Of a DNA stretch of 64,000 nt, positions 18,790 through 27,879 are shown in pieces. Origin of the DNA: Rugamonas rivuli (GTDB taxonomy: Bacteria; Pseudomonadota; Gammaproteobacteria; Burkholderiales; Burkholderiaceae_D); NCBI RefSeq assembly GCF_009380165.1, contig NZ_WHUF01000002.1, positions 620,001 through 684,000 on the forward strand, in the 5' to 3' direction. The notes below the pieces were generated by a model. It searched no databases. It saw nothing but the letters and a program-made list of their open reading frames with translations, and had not been told where the DNA came from. Each line of letters starts with the position of its first letter. Position 1 is the first letter of the stretch. Position numbers and translations under genes: made by a program.

Positions 18790-19782
18790 TTACTCGGCGC
18801 CGTCGTCGTCGTCCTCTGTTTCCGGCGTGCCGTCCTTGATGGCGTGGGCGCGGGCTGCGTCGGCGCCGGTTTTCAGTTTGGCGGCATCGGCCATGAACTG
18901 GTCGACGCTGCGATCCGCGCTGTGCCGCACTTCAGGCGGCAGCAGTACGGACATGTACAGCTCGTCCGCGGCACGCCCTGTGCCTTGCAGGTTGGTCATC
19001 AGCATCAGCCCGGCCCCCGCCACCAGCATCACCCAGCAGCTGACCGCGAAACGTCGCGGATGGTGCGGCTTGATCGTGATGAGGTGGAAGAACAACATGC
19101 CGCAGGCGATCGCCAGCGTCACCAGGTTGCCGTAGCGCGTGAAGGTCTCGGCCGACCAAGCATAGGCCAGCGCCGCGCTGCCGATCTTCCACAATCCCAC
19201 TGTCGCCAGGCCGCTGCCCAGGATGAACAGGTGCCGCCCCAGCCGCGCATGGCTGCCGAACAGGCGGTTGGCCAGCGCCCACAAGCCGCTCCACAGCAAA
19301 CCGGCCGCCAGGCTGGACGCCAGCACCAGCAGGTAGCGTATCAGCGCGAACGGTTCGACGTCGGACAGCCAGGTCTCCAAGCAGGTGAAGATGGCGATCA
19401 GCGCCAAGCCGATGGCGGCCGGCACCGTGCCTTCCCAGCCGTGCATGGTGGTGTCCGCGATTTCGGCGGCCACCGGGAAGTCGGCCGCGCGCACGCGCAG
19501 CCGCGTGTGGCCCAGGCGCACCATGGTGTCGCCGCCCAGCACTACGCTGGTCTGGCGCTTGCCTTTCAGGTAGGTGCCGTTCTGGCTGCCCAGGTCGCGC
19601 AGCACCAGCTCGCCTTGTTCGTTGACGTCGACGATGGCGTGGGCGGCGGCGCTGTGGGCGTCGTCGAGGATGACGTCGTTATCGTAGCTGCGGCCCAGGC
19701 GGATCGGCAACGCGGCCACCTTGTGCCGGTGCAGCACGTCGCCGTTGCGGGCCAGGATTTCGATGAAGTAGGGGGCTTTCAT
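18790..19782 (-). CDS. FHA domain membrane protein
   Basis: A 330-residue protein. An N-terminal forkhead-associated domain (residues about 24-95) has the family landmarks IRLGRSYDND, a central His in AAAHAIV, and LGSQNGTYLKG, and would bind a phosphothreonine peptide. It is followed by five or six hydrophobic helices (residues about 120-280) and an acidic C-terminal tail (TEDDDDGAE). The start ATG overlaps the stop of the upstream protease gene as ATGA, so the two are made together. No Ser/Thr kinase or phosphatase is in the window. Confidence 0.82.
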   Translation of the reverse strand: MKAPYFIEILARNGDVLHRHKVAALPIRLGRSYDNDVILDDAHSAAAHAIVDVNEQGELVLRDLGSQNGTYLKGKRQTSVVLGGDTMVRLGHTRLRVRAADFPVAAEIADTTMHGWEGTVPAAIGLALIAIFTCLETWLSDVEPFALIRYLLVLASSLAAGLLWSGLWALANRLFGSHARLGRHLFILGSGLATVGLWKIGSAALAYAWSAETFTRYGNLVTLAIACGMLFFHLITIKPHHPRRFAVSCWVMLVAGAGLMLMTNLQGTGRAADELYMSVLLPPEVRHSADRSVDQFMADAAKLKTGADAARAHAIKDGTPETEDDDDGAE

Positions 19783-21224
19783 CGCGCGCCTCCCTTGGCT
19801 GGCTTGGCGGGCGAGGCGACCACGGCGGGCTTCTTCGCCGCCGGCGCCAGGCCCAGCGAGTCGATGAACACGCGCGACAGGCGCAAGCCGTTTTCGTACG
19901 AGACGCCGCGCGCATCGAGCCGGCTTTGCAGGCTCATCAAGCCCTGGTCGGTGGTGGCGGTCAGCAGCGCGAAGTCGTACAGGCCGGCGAACTTGCGATA
20001 GGCGCGCACGCACAGCACGGCGCGCAGCGGCACGTCCTTGTTCTTGACGAAGTCCTCGGTGCATTGCGGGCCGGTCAGGCGGGTGTCCTTGTTGGTGCCG
20101 AAGTGCTCGTTCTTGAACGAGGCGCTGGCCAGTTGCGCGAAGCGCAGCTTGTCCAATCCGGTGCCGCGCAGGAACTGGTGGCGGATGCTGAGCTGGCCCG
20201 TTTGCAACGAACCGCTGATGAAGATCGCCGATTCCATCGCGCAGCTGGCGTCGTCCACCGTGAACGGCTTGTCGGCCTTGACGTTGGAGCGGCCCCAGCA
20301 GCGCATCTGTTCGGACTCGCGCACCGGCACCTGATAAGGCCCCATGGGCTTCAGGCTCAGCGGGCTGGCCAGCAGCTGGTCGACCATGGCGCGCTGGTGG
20401 TTCAGCAGCTGCGCGGCGACGATGGACGTGAAGTCGGTCGGGGTTTTCTTTTGCTGCTCCACGCGCTTGAGCAAGTCCTGGGCAAAGCGGGCCGGCACCA
20501 GGAAGCTGACCAGCTCGCCATCGAGGCGCTTGGAGACGTTGACGCCGGCCACCGCGCCATCGACCGTCACGCTGGGGCCGCCGCTCATGCCGGAGTTGAT
20601 CGGGCCGGTGAACATCAGCTGGTCGTAGAAGCCGCGCGCGATCACGCCGTTGTAGGCGCCTTCGGAAATGGCGAAGCCCAGGTCCAGCGGATTGCCCAGC
20701 GAGTACAGGTACTGGCCCTGCGTCAGCTTGGCCAGTTGATCGGGAATCTTGAAGAAGCCGGTGCCGTTGCGGCTGACGCGCAGCACGGCCAGGTCGTGCA
20801 GCACGTCCACCGCCAGCAGTTCGACATTGCCGCGCTGGCCGCTGGTGTCCACCCATTCGCCGACGTAGGTGTCGGGATCGAGCGCGAATTGCGACACCAC
20901 ATGGTAATTCGTTACCACCAGGTTGCTGGTGCCGATCAGGAAGCCAGAGCCCACCGACGATTGCGTGCGGCCGCTCTTGAGCAGCGAGCGCACTTGCAGG
21001 ATGTCGTTTTTGGCGGAACCGTAGAGATGCTGGGCCGCGCTGGAGGGCGGCGGCAGCGGGGCGGCGTCGGCATTGTCGGCGGCGGGCGCCGAAGCCTTGG
21101 CGGAGGACTGCGCCGCCGCAGCCAGTTGTGCGGGCGCGGCCGGCGGATGGTCGGCGGGCGCCGCCAGCGCGCCGGCGCTGGCCCAGGTCAGGGCGAGGGT
21201 AACGGCAAGCTTGTTAAATTTCAT
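19779..21224 (-). CDS. Trypsin-like serine protease, secreted
   Basis: A 481-residue exported protein. The ATG at 21224 follows AAGGA by five bases and opens a signal peptide (MKFNKLAVTLALTWASAGALA). A low-complexity Ala/Pro linker (residues about 22-65) precedes a chymotrypsin-fold domain whose triad is visible: His108 in VTNYHVV, Asp144 in VLHDLAVL and Ser214 in NSGMSGGP. The C-terminal 220 residues contain cysteines and are not recognised. It has no PDZ domain, unlike DegP. The overlap with the FHA gene suggests a joint role in envelope signalling or quality control. Confidence 0.82.
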   Translation of the reverse strand: MKFNKLAVTLALTWASAGALAAPADHPPAAPAQLAAAAQSSAKASAPAADNADAAPLPPPSSAAQHLYGSAKNDILQVRSLLKSGRTQSSVGSGFLIGTSNLVVTNYHVVSQFALDPDTYVGEWVDTSGQRGNVELLAVDVLHDLAVLRVSRNGTGFFKIPDQLAKLTQGQYLYSLGNPLDLGFAISEGAYNGVIARGFYDQLMFTGPINSGMSGGPSVTVDGAVAGVNVSKRLDGELVSFLVPARFAQDLLKRVEQQKKTPTDFTSIVAAQLLNHQRAMVDQLLASPLSLKPMGPYQVPVRESEQMRCWGRSNVKADKPFTVDDASCAMESAIFISGSLQTGQLSIRHQFLRGTGLDKLRFAQLASASFKNEHFGTNKDTRLTGPQCTEDFVKNKDVPLRAVLCVRAYRKFAGLYDFALLTATTDQGLMSLQSRLDARGVSYENGLRLSRVFIDSLGLAPAAKKPAVVASPAKPAKGGAR

Positions 21225-21244
21225 GCAGTCCTTAAAAATCAACC

Positions 21245-21898
21245 TTACAGCGCGCCATCCTCCACCGGGGCCGGGGTCAGCGGCGTCATCATGTGGCCCA
21301 GCTTGGCGGCCTTGGTATTCAGGTAGTGCTGGTTAAAGGCATTGCGGTTGACCAGCAGCGGAACGCGCTCGGCCACCTCGATGCCCAGTTTGGTCATGGC
21401 ATCGATCTTACGCGGATTATTGGTCATCAGGCGCAGGCTTTTAACGCCGAATTGCGCCAGCATAGGCTGGACCAGCCCGTAGGTGCGCTGATCCGGCTTG
21501 AAGCCCAGCTGTTCATTGGCCTGCACCGTGTCGGCGCCGGCCTCCTGCAGGCGGTAGGCGCGGATCTTGTTGATCAGGCCGATGCCCCGGCCTTCCTGGC
21601 GCAGGTACAGCAGCACGCCGCGGCCTTCGGCGGCGATCTTCTTCAGCGCGCCTTCGAGCTGGGCGCCGCAATCGCAGCGCTGTGAGAACAGCACGTCGCC
21701 GGTCAGGCATTCGGAATGGACGCGCGCCAGCACCGGCTCGCCGTTGCCGATATCGCCCAGCACCATCGCCAGGTGTTCCTTGCCGGTGGCTTTTTCGACA
21801 AAGGCGTGCAGCGTGAACTGCGCCCAAGGGGTCGGCAGGGCGCACGAAGTCATGTAATCCAGTTCGTCGGTTGCCGGGGTTGCTGCGCTCTGCGACAT
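21245..21898 (-). CDS. ribA: GTP cyclohydrolase II
   Basis: A 217-residue stand-alone RibA, the first enzyme of riboflavin synthesis, which opens GTP to the diaminopyrimidine with loss of formate and pyrophosphate. The zinc-binding cysteines lie in [35 protein letters not shown] carries the catalytic Arg region, and [14 protein letters not shown] follows. I chose ATG 21898, which has GAAGAG upstream, over an in-frame TTG at 21913. The pirin gene lies upstream on the same strand behind a terminator. Confidence 0.95.
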   Translation of the reverse strand: MSQSAATPATDELDYMTSCALPTPWAQFTLHAFVEKATGKEHLAMVLGDIGNGEPVLARVHSECLTGDVLFSQRCDCGAQLEGALKKIAAEGRGVLLYLRQEGRGIGLINKIRAYRLQEAGADTVQANEQLGFKPDQRTYGLVQPMLAQFGVKSLRLMTNNPRKIDAMTKLGIEVAERVPLLVNRNAFNQHYLNTKAAKLGHMMTPLTPAPVEDGAL

Positions 21899-21930
21899 AG
21901 CTATGCTCTTCAATTAGTGATATTCAAGGT

Positions 21931-21973
21931 GAAAAAGGCACGCCGGGCTGTTCAAACAGACCCGGCGTGCCCT
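21931..21973 (-). terminator. Terminator downstream of the pirin gene
   Basis: Arms GGCACGCCGGG (21937-21947) and CCCGGCGTGCC (21961-21971) pair perfectly. The loop itself contains a CTGTT/AACAG pairing, making a very long hairpin. On the minus strand it is followed by TTTTT, so it ends transcripts from the pirin gene before ribA. Confidence 0.85.
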
Positions 21974-22021
21974 TCATGATACCAAAACTGGCGGAAAGTT
22001 TTTTTAGGCCGCCCTCTAGCC

Positions 22022-22723
22022 TCAGGCGGGGAGGTCGAACAGCAGCACTTCCGCATCCTTGGCATCCTGCAGCGACACCAGCGTTTCACCGCTGATTTTC
22101 AGCGCATCGCCACCTTTCAGCGCCGTGCCGTTGACCGTCACCTCGCCACGGATCACGTGCACGTAAGCCTTGCGCCCGCCGGCCAGCGTGTGTTGCAGGC
22201 TGTCGCCGGCCGCCATGATGGTGGCGTAGATCGCCGCATCCTGGTGGATCAGCACCGAGCCTTCGCGGCCGTCGCTGGAGGCGATCAGGCGCAGCTGGCC
22301 TTGTTTGCTTTCCGGCGTGAAGTGCTTTTCCTCGTAGCTCGGTGGAATGCCGGTCTGGTTGGGCTGGATCCAGATTTGCAGGAAATGCACCCGCTCGTCC
22401 TGCGAGTGGTTAAACTCGCTGTGGCGCACGCCGTTGCCGGCGCTCATGCGCTGGACATCGCCGTAGTGCAGCACCGAACCGGTGCCCATGCTGTCCTTGT
22501 GGGCCAGCGCGCCGTCGAGCACGTAGGAAATGATTTCCATGTCGCGGTGGCCGTGGGTGCCGAAACCCTGGCCGGCCGCTACCTGGTCTTCATTGATGAC
22601 CAGCAGCGGGCCGAAACCGACATGTTCAGGATCGTGGTAGCTGCCGAACGAGAAGGTATGGCGCGACTGCAGCCAGCCGTGGTTGGCGACGCCGCGTTCT
22701 TCACTTTTACGAATTTGCAACAT
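22022..22723 (-). CDS. Pirin family protein
   Basis: A 233-residue bicupin. The N-terminal half has the pirin metal-site pattern (HGWLQSRHTFSFGSYHDPEH, then GFGTHGHRDMEIISYVLDGA), where histidines and a glutamate bind iron. The second cupin is degenerate, as usual. Bacterial pirins of this kind include quercetin-2,3-dioxygenase-like YhaK relatives, but physiological substrates are mostly unknown. It is divergent from a LysR gene across about 120 bases, which probably regulates it. Confidence 0.9.
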   Translation of the reverse strand: MLQIRKSEERGVANHGWLQSRHTFSFGSYHDPEHVGFGPLLVINEDQVAAGQGFGTHGHRDMEIISYVLDGALAHKDSMGTGSVLHYGDVQRMSAGNGVRHSEFNHSQDERVHFLQIWIQPNQTGIPPSYEEKHFTPESKQGQLRLIASSDGREGSVLIHQDAAIYATIMAAGDSLQHTLAGGRKAYVHVIRGEVTVNGTALKGGDALKISGETLVSLQDAKDAEVLLFDLPA

Positions 22724-22752
22724 GGTAGGGCTCCGTTTCTTTTAAATTAATG

Positions 22753-22767
22753 TGCGATAATTTCGCA
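22753..22767. promoter_or_regulatory. Possible LysR operator between pirin and LysR genes
   Basis: TGCGATAATTTCGCA has perfect five-base arms around a five-base AT-rich centre. It lies in the divergent control region about 30 bases upstream of the pirin start and 78 bases upstream of the LysR start, a plausible place for LysR binding. Confidence 0.4.
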
Positions 22768-22844
22768 TCCATGAACCACAGTGTACGCCTGTGTTTTGGA
22801 ATAAAAAAACGGAAAATTTACCACTCTACTATCGAAAAAATCGA

Positions 22845-23789
22845 ATGCTCAGACTCAGCCTGGAAGCCCTGCAAATCGTCGACGCCATCGACCGTCGCGG
22901 ATCGTTCTCCGCCGCCGGCAAGGAGCTGCACCGCGTGCCCTCGACCATTTCCTACACCGTCGGCAAGCTGGAGGACGATCTGGGCGTGCAAGTGTTCGAG
23001 CGCAACGGCCCGCGCGTGGAGCTGACGGCGGCCGGCGTCGAGCTGCTCAAGGAGGGGCGCTACCTGCTCAAGGCCGCGCAAGACCTGGAGCACCGGGTGC
23101 GCCGCGTGGCCTCCGGCTGGGAGACCGAACTGGCGGTCGGCATGGACAGCATGTTCTCGGCCAGCCTGTTCATCGATGATATCAACGCTTTCTACCAGGT
23201 CGCCCAGCAGACCCGGCTGCGCATCGTGCAGGAGGCGCTGTCCGGCACCTGGGAAGCGCTGCTGGACCGCCGCGCCGACCTGCTGGTGGGGGTGGCCGGC
23301 GACGGCCCGGCCGGCGGCGGCTATGTCTCCCTGCCGATCGGCAAGATCCCCTTCGTGTTCGCGGTGGCGCCGACGCACCCGCTGGCCTCGGTGCAGGGCA
23401 AGCTGGACCGCGTGCAGCTACAGCAGCACCGCGCCGTCAGCGTGGCCGATTCGGCCCGCAAGATGGCGCCGCGCACCGTCGGCCTGCTGCTGGGGCAGGA
23501 CACGCTGACCGTGCCCGACATGAAAACCAAGTTCCAGTACCAGCTCGACGGCATGGGCTTCGGCTTCCTGCCGGAGCCGTGCGCGCGCGCCGCCATCGCC
23601 GCCGGCCTGCTGGTGGAAAAGGAAGTGGAGGAGCCGAAGCCGGCCGAAACCTTCTACCTGGCCTGGCGCAGCGGCGAGCACGGCGCCGCGCTGCAATGGT
23701 GGCTGGCCCGCATGAAACAGCCCGGACTGTTCGAACGGCTGCTCGCCCATCTGCCGCATCGTTTGATCTTGCCCGCTTCATTTCCATAA
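22845..23789 (+). CDS. LysR family transcriptional regulator
   Basis: A 314-residue regulator. The ATG at 22845 is chosen because it begins directly with the DNA-binding domain (MLRLSLEALQIVDAIDRRGS, then SFSAAGKELHRVPSTISYTV); an upstream ATG at 22791 would add 18 unrelated residues. The effector domain covers residues about 90-300. The pattern is close to regulators found divergent from pirin genes in proteobacteria, so pirin is the likely target. Confidence 0.88.
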   Translation: MLRLSLEALQIVDAIDRRGSFSAAGKELHRVPSTISYTVGKLEDDLGVQVFERNGPRVELTAAGVELLKEGRYLLKAAQDLEHRVRRVASGWETELAVGMDSMFSASLFIDDINAFYQVAQQTRLRIVQEALSGTWEALLDRRADLLVGVAGDGPAGGGYVSLPIGKIPFVFAVAPTHPLASVQGKLDRVQLQQHRAVSVADSARKMAPRTVGLLLGQDTLTVPDMKTKFQYQLDGMGFGFLPEPCARAAIAAGLLVEKEVEEPKPAETFYLAWRSGEHGAALQWWLARMKQPGLFERLLAHLPHRLILPASFP

Positions 23790-23857
23790 TGTTGGCCGAC
23801 GCCAATAATTTCGGAGTACCATAGCGGGATCACCGACTGTTATACGCTGGACATTCC

Positions 23858-24838
23858 ATGACCGCTACGACTGCCATGCCGCCCGTGTTTTTGCATCCTC
23901 TGGCCGACCGCAACGGCGTGCCGTCGGCGCTGCTGCTCGACGCCGCCAGCCTGCAGGCCGGCGCGGTGCAGACCAGTCTGCTGCAGGAGCTGGCGTCGGG
24001 CAGCATGAGCTGCTACTACCGCGCCGGCCAGGCCGAGGCGGTCCATCAGATTCTGGACGAGGCCGGCTGGAAGCCGCTGCCCGCCGACAAGCTCCACCAC
24101 AGCGACACCGCGCTGGCCGCCGACCTGCCGGCCAGCGTCGCCTGGATCGACGGCGACTGGTTCCTGGCGCCGCCGCCCAAGCCGGTCGGCAACCAGGCCG
24201 CCTCGCGCGCGCTGGCGCTGCAGCTGGTGCAGCTGGTCTCGGCCGATGCCGACACCCACGAAATCGAAGCGCTGCTGCGCCAGGATCCGACGCTGTCCTA
24301 CCATCTGCTGCGGCTGGTCAATTCGCTGGGCATGGGCACCGGCCGCCGCGTCACCAGTTTTTCGCAAGCCATCCTCATCCTCGGACGCTCGCAGCTGCGG
24401 CGCTGGCTCAACCTGATGCTGTTTTCATCGCGCGAGGCCGACCAGCGCTCGGCCATGCTGCTGGCGCGGGTGTCGGTGCGGGCGCGGGCGATGGAGCTGC
24501 TGTCCAAGGCCGCCGGCCAGGACAAGCCGCACCAGGAGCAAGCCTTCATGACCGGCATGTTTTCGCTGCTGGGCGTGCTGTTCGGCATGCCGCTGGCCGA
24601 GGTGCTGAAGCCCTTGTCCATCAGCGTCTCGGTGCAGCAGGCGCTGCTCGCGCGCGAGGGCGAGCTGGGCCAGTTGCTCGACGTGGTCGAAGCAGCCGAG
24701 CACGACGACCTGGCCGCGCTGACGCAGGGCTTGCAGGCGCTGCAGATCGACAACGCCGGCTTCAACCAGATCCTGGCCGACGCCTACCTGTGGATGCAGG
24801 GCGTCTCGGTGGGCAAGGCGGGCGCTCCCCATGCGTGA
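23858..24838 (+). CDS. HDOD domain signalling protein
   Basis: A 326-residue cytoplasmic protein. The C-terminal two thirds form an HDOD domain (IEALLRQDPTLSYHLLRLVNSLGMG, residues about 130-154, then ILGRSQLRRWLNLMLFS), an HD-like helical fold that lacks the catalytic HD residues. The N-terminal 110 residues (MPPVFLHPLADRNGVPSALL onwards) look like a shrunken EAL-type domain, as in CdgJ/YuxH-type proteins. Eight bases overlap the following GGDEF-EAL gene, so both are translated from one message and probably act in one signalling pathway. Confidence 0.8.
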   Translation: MTATTAMPPVFLHPLADRNGVPSALLLDAASLQAGAVQTSLLQELASGSMSCYYRAGQAEAVHQILDEAGWKPLPADKLHHSDTALAADLPASVAWIDGDWFLAPPPKPVGNQAASRALALQLVQLVSADADTHEIEALLRQDPTLSYHLLRLVNSLGMGTGRRVTSFSQAILILGRSQLRRWLNLMLFSSREADQRSAMLLARVSVRARAMELLSKAAGQDKPHQEQAFMTGMFSLLGVLFGMPLAEVLKPLSISVSVQQALLAREGELGQLLDVVEAAEHDDLAALTQGLQALQIDNAGFNQILADAYLWMQGVSVGKAGAPHA

Positions 24839-27005
24839 CATGCTGGAGCGTTGTCTGGCGCTGAGCCGGCAAGCCCGCAAAGAGTCGGGCACGGCGCTGG
24901 CGGCGACGCTGGCCGAGCTCGATGCATTGCTGGCGGCGACGCGCTCCGGCATCGCCGATGCGAACACGGAGCCGACCGCCGACGCCGAGCTGGAGCTGGA
25001 CCTGGCCGGCTATCTGACCGGCTGGAGCGCCGGCGCGCAGCGCATGTTCGGCTACGCGCCCGAGGAGGCGCTGGGCCAGCACGTGCTGTTCCTGTACGCC
25101 GAGAACGACGACGACGGCAATATCGCCGAACTGTTCTTCGAGCCCAGCGCCGACAACAGCGGCGCTACCGGCGACGCCCGCACCGAGGTGCGCCGCCGCA
25201 AGAAGGACGGCGAGCTGATCTGGGTAAAGCTGCGCCTGCTGCTGCGCCACGACGAGGCCGGCGATCCGGTCGGCATGCTGGTCGAGCTGAACATGGCCGA
25301 TGCCGCGCTGTCGGCCTCGGACAAGATCAACCTGCATGCGCGCATCATCGAGGACAGCGACCAGGGTGTGCTGATCACCGACGCGCACGAGCGCATCGTC
25401 TCGATCAATTCCTCGTTCACCCGCATCACCGGCTACACGCCGGAAGAATCGATAGGCAAGACGCCCGACCTGTTGCGCTCCGGCGTGCACGACGCCGAGT
25501 TCCGCGCCAAGGTGCGCTCGGCCATGCAGGGCGAGGGGCCGTGGCGCGGCGAGATCATCGGCAAGCGCAAGAACGGCGAGCTGTTCCCGCAATCCGTGAC
25601 CATCAGCGTGGTGCGCGACGAGCAGGGCAAGATCAGCCATACCTTCTCGCTGTTCTCCGACATCAGCGTGCACAAGGACGCCGAGGCGCGCATGCAGCGC
25701 ATGGCCAATTACGACTCGCTGACCGGCTTGCCGAATCTGTGCCTGCTGAACCAGCTGGTCGGCCAGGCGCTGACCGAGACCAAGCGCTCGCAGGAGCACG
25801 GCGCGCTGCTGGTGATCGACATCACCCGCATCGGCGCCATCAGCGACACGCTGGGCCACGAGGTCGGCAACGGCCTGCTGTGCGAGATCGGCCGGCTGTT
25901 CCGGCTGTCGCTGCGCGAGGCCGACGTGCTGGCGCGGCTGGACGGCCACAAGTTCGCGGTCGCGCTGCTGCACATCGAAAAGCGCGAACACGCCGCCATC
26001 GTCGCGCAAAAGCTGCTGACCGCATTGGCCGCGCCCATCGTCATCGGCACGCACAGCCTGCAGGTGGGCGGCCACATCGGCATCACCGTCTACACCGAGG
26101 ACGGCACCGACGTCTCGACCCTGATACGCTACGCCGACGTGGCCATGAACAAGGCGGCGCAGAATATCGAATCGGCCTTCCTGTTCTACAGCGAGGAAAT
26201 GAACCAGCGCGCCAAGGAGCACCTGCGCATCGAAAGCGAGCTGCGGCGCGCGCTCAGCAATAACGAGCTGATGCTGTACTACCAGCCCAAGGTCAGCCTG
26301 CGCAGCGGCCGCATCGTCGGCGCCGAGGCGCTGCTGCGCTGGCGCCATCCGGTGCGCGGGCTGGTGTCGCCGGGCGTGTTCATCCCGGTGGCGGAGGAGA
26401 CCGGCCTGATCCTCGACCTCGGCAGCTGGGTGCTGGAGGAAGCCTGCCGCCAGGTGCGCGAGTGGAAGGACGCCAACCTCATCATGCCGCCTATCGCCGT
26501 CAACCTGTCGGCGCGGCAGTTCGACAGCCAGCTGCCCAAGCGCATCGCGGCGGTGCTGGAGCGGCACGGCGTGCAGCCCGACCAGATCAACCTGGAGATC
26601 ACCGAGAGCCTGCTGGTGCGCGGCACCGACAATGTGATCGCCATCATGAACGAGCTGGTGGCGATGGGCATGGCGCTGGCGCTGGACGACTTCGGCACCG
26701 GCTACTCCAGCCTGGCCTACCTGAAAAAATTCCCGATCAGCACCCTGAAGATCGACCGCTCCTTCGTCATCGGCCTGCCGTACGAAGAAAACGATTGCGC
26801 CATCGCGCGCGCCATCGTCACCATGGCGCAGCAGCTGCGGCAGGAGATCGTCGCCGAGGGCGTGGAGACGGCCGAGCAGATGAGCTTCCTGCGCGAGCTG
26901 GGCTGCGACCAGCTGCAGGGCTATCTGTTCAGCCAGCCGATTCCGGCGGCCGACTTCGCCGGCATGCTGCGCGAAGGCAAGCGCCTGGCCTTTGGCAATC
27001 GTTGA
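24831..27005 (+). CDS. PAS-PAS-GGDEF-EAL protein, predicted c-di-GMP phosphodiesterase
   Basis: A 724-residue cytoplasmic protein. The order is two PAS-like sensor segments (residues about 45-155 and 165-280), a GGDEF domain (about 290-455) and an EAL domain (about 465-715). The GGDEF signature is replaced by DGHKF (RLDGHKFAVAL), so cyclase activity is unlikely. The EAL domain keeps EALLRWRHP, NLEITESLL, DDFGTGYSSLAYLKKFP and VAEGVET, the residues that bind metal and c-di-GMP. It therefore probably degrades c-di-GMP, with the degenerate GGDEF domain perhaps binding GTP as an activator. It overlaps the HDOD gene. Confidence 0.88.
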   Translation: MRDMLERCLALSRQARKESGTALAATLAELDALLAATRSGIADANTEPTADAELELDLAGYLTGWSAGAQRMFGYAPEEALGQHVLFLYAENDDDGNIAELFFEPSADNSGATGDARTEVRRRKKDGELIWVKLRLLLRHDEAGDPVGMLVELNMADAALSASDKINLHARIIEDSDQGVLITDAHERIVSINSSFTRITGYTPEESIGKTPDLLRSGVHDAEFRAKVRSAMQGEGPWRGEIIGKRKNGELFPQSVTISVVRDEQGKISHTFSLFSDISVHKDAEARMQRMANYDSLTGLPNLCLLNQLVGQALTETKRSQEHGALLVIDITRIGAISDTLGHEVGNGLLCEIGRLFRLSLREADVLARLDGHKFAVALLHIEKREHAAIVAQKLLTALAAPIVIGTHSLQVGGHIGITVYTEDGTDVSTLIRYADVAMNKAAQNIESAFLFYSEEMNQRAKEHLRIESELRRALSNNELMLYYQPKVSLRSGRIVGAEALLRWRHPVRGLVSPGVFIPVAEETGLILDLGSWVLEEACRQVREWKDANLIMPPIAVNLSARQFDSQLPKRIAAVLERHGVQPDQINLEITESLLVRGTDNVIAIMNELVAMGMALALDDFGTGYSSLAYLKKFPISTLKIDRSFVIGLPYEENDCAIARAIVTMAQQLRQEIVAEGVETAEQMSFLRELGCDQLQGYLFSQPIPAADFAGMLREGKRLAFGNR

Positions 27006-27083
27006 AGTCCGGCCTGATTGGCCTCCTGAAAATTCCCGCGATTGGCATCCCGCCGGCGGGCCATCCCCGTGCACAATAAAACC

Positions 27084-27779
27084 ATGATAGATCTCTACTA
27101 CGCCGCAACGCCCAACGGCTTAAAAATGACCATGTACATGGAGGAGGCCGGTATCGACTACCGCCTGATCCGCGTGAACATCGGCAAGGGCGAACAGTTT
27201 GCGCCGGAGTACCTGCGCATTTCTCCGAACAACAAGATCCCGGCGCTGGTGGACCACGCACCGGCCGACGGCGGCGGGCCGCTGAGCATGTTCGAGTCGG
27301 GCGCGATGCTGCAATACCTGGCCGACAAGACCGGCTTCGGCCTGCCGCGCGATCCGCGTGCGCGGCTGGAGGCGCTGCAATGGCTGACCTGGCAGGTGGC
27401 CGGGCTGGGACCGATGGCGGGGCAGATCGGCCACTTCAACATCTACGCGCCGGAGACGGTGCCGTACGCCATCGACCGCTACACGCGTGAAGTCAGCCGG
27501 CTGTACGGCGTGCTGGACAAGCAGCTGCAAGGCCGCGACTTCATCGCCGGCGAGTTCTCGATTGCCGATATCGCCTGCTACCCGTGGATCGTGCCGCACG
27601 AGGGGCACGGGCAGACGCTGGCCGATTTCCCCGACCTGCAGCGCTGGTTCGAAGCCATGCGCGCGCGGCCGGCCACCATCAAGGCCTACGTCGGCGTCGA
27701 GAACGTCTACGCCCGCAAGGACCGCACCATGTCGGCCGAAGAGCGCGCCATCCTGTTCGGACAGGGACGCCCCGTTTGA
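27084..27779 (+). CDS. Glutathione S-transferase, YfcG/YghU-like
   Basis: A 231-residue GST. The ATG at 27084 begins the standard thioredoxin-fold half (MIDLYYAATPNGLKMTMYME). SPNNKIPALVD contains the cis-proline, MFESGAMLQYLADK binds the gamma-glutamyl part of glutathione, and an all-helical C-terminal half follows (FSIADIACYPWIV). The N-terminal region without an active Cys or Ser, and the sequence NGLKMTMYMEE, resemble the nu-class YfcG/YghU proteins, which have disulfide-bond reductase activity. It stands alone here. Confidence 0.88.
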   Translation: MIDLYYAATPNGLKMTMYMEEAGIDYRLIRVNIGKGEQFAPEYLRISPNNKIPALVDHAPADGGGPLSMFESGAMLQYLADKTGFGLPRDPRARLEALQWLTWQVAGLGPMAGQIGHFNIYAPETVPYAIDRYTREVSRLYGVLDKQLQGRDFIAGEFSIADIACYPWIVPHEGHGQTLADFPDLQRWFEAMRARPATIKAYVGVENVYARKDRTMSAEERAILFGQGRPV

Positions 27780-27879
27780 TACGGATGGGACAAAGCATGA
27801 AACGCCGGAAGATGACAGAATAGCGAGACCATGGCAATCATGGCAACCCGCCGCTCACTGATCTTTTACGGAGACTTCC

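Noticed and set aside
18790..20856. A single 688-residue protein across the FHA gene and part of the protease gene
   Set aside because: The extra N-terminal 358 residues are an out-of-frame reading of the protease gene. The real FHA start is the ATGA overlap at 19782.
23858..24838. HDOD protein as an HD-GYP c-di-GMP hydrolase
   Set aside because: No HD pair or GYP motif is present; the pattern is that of non-catalytic HDOD.
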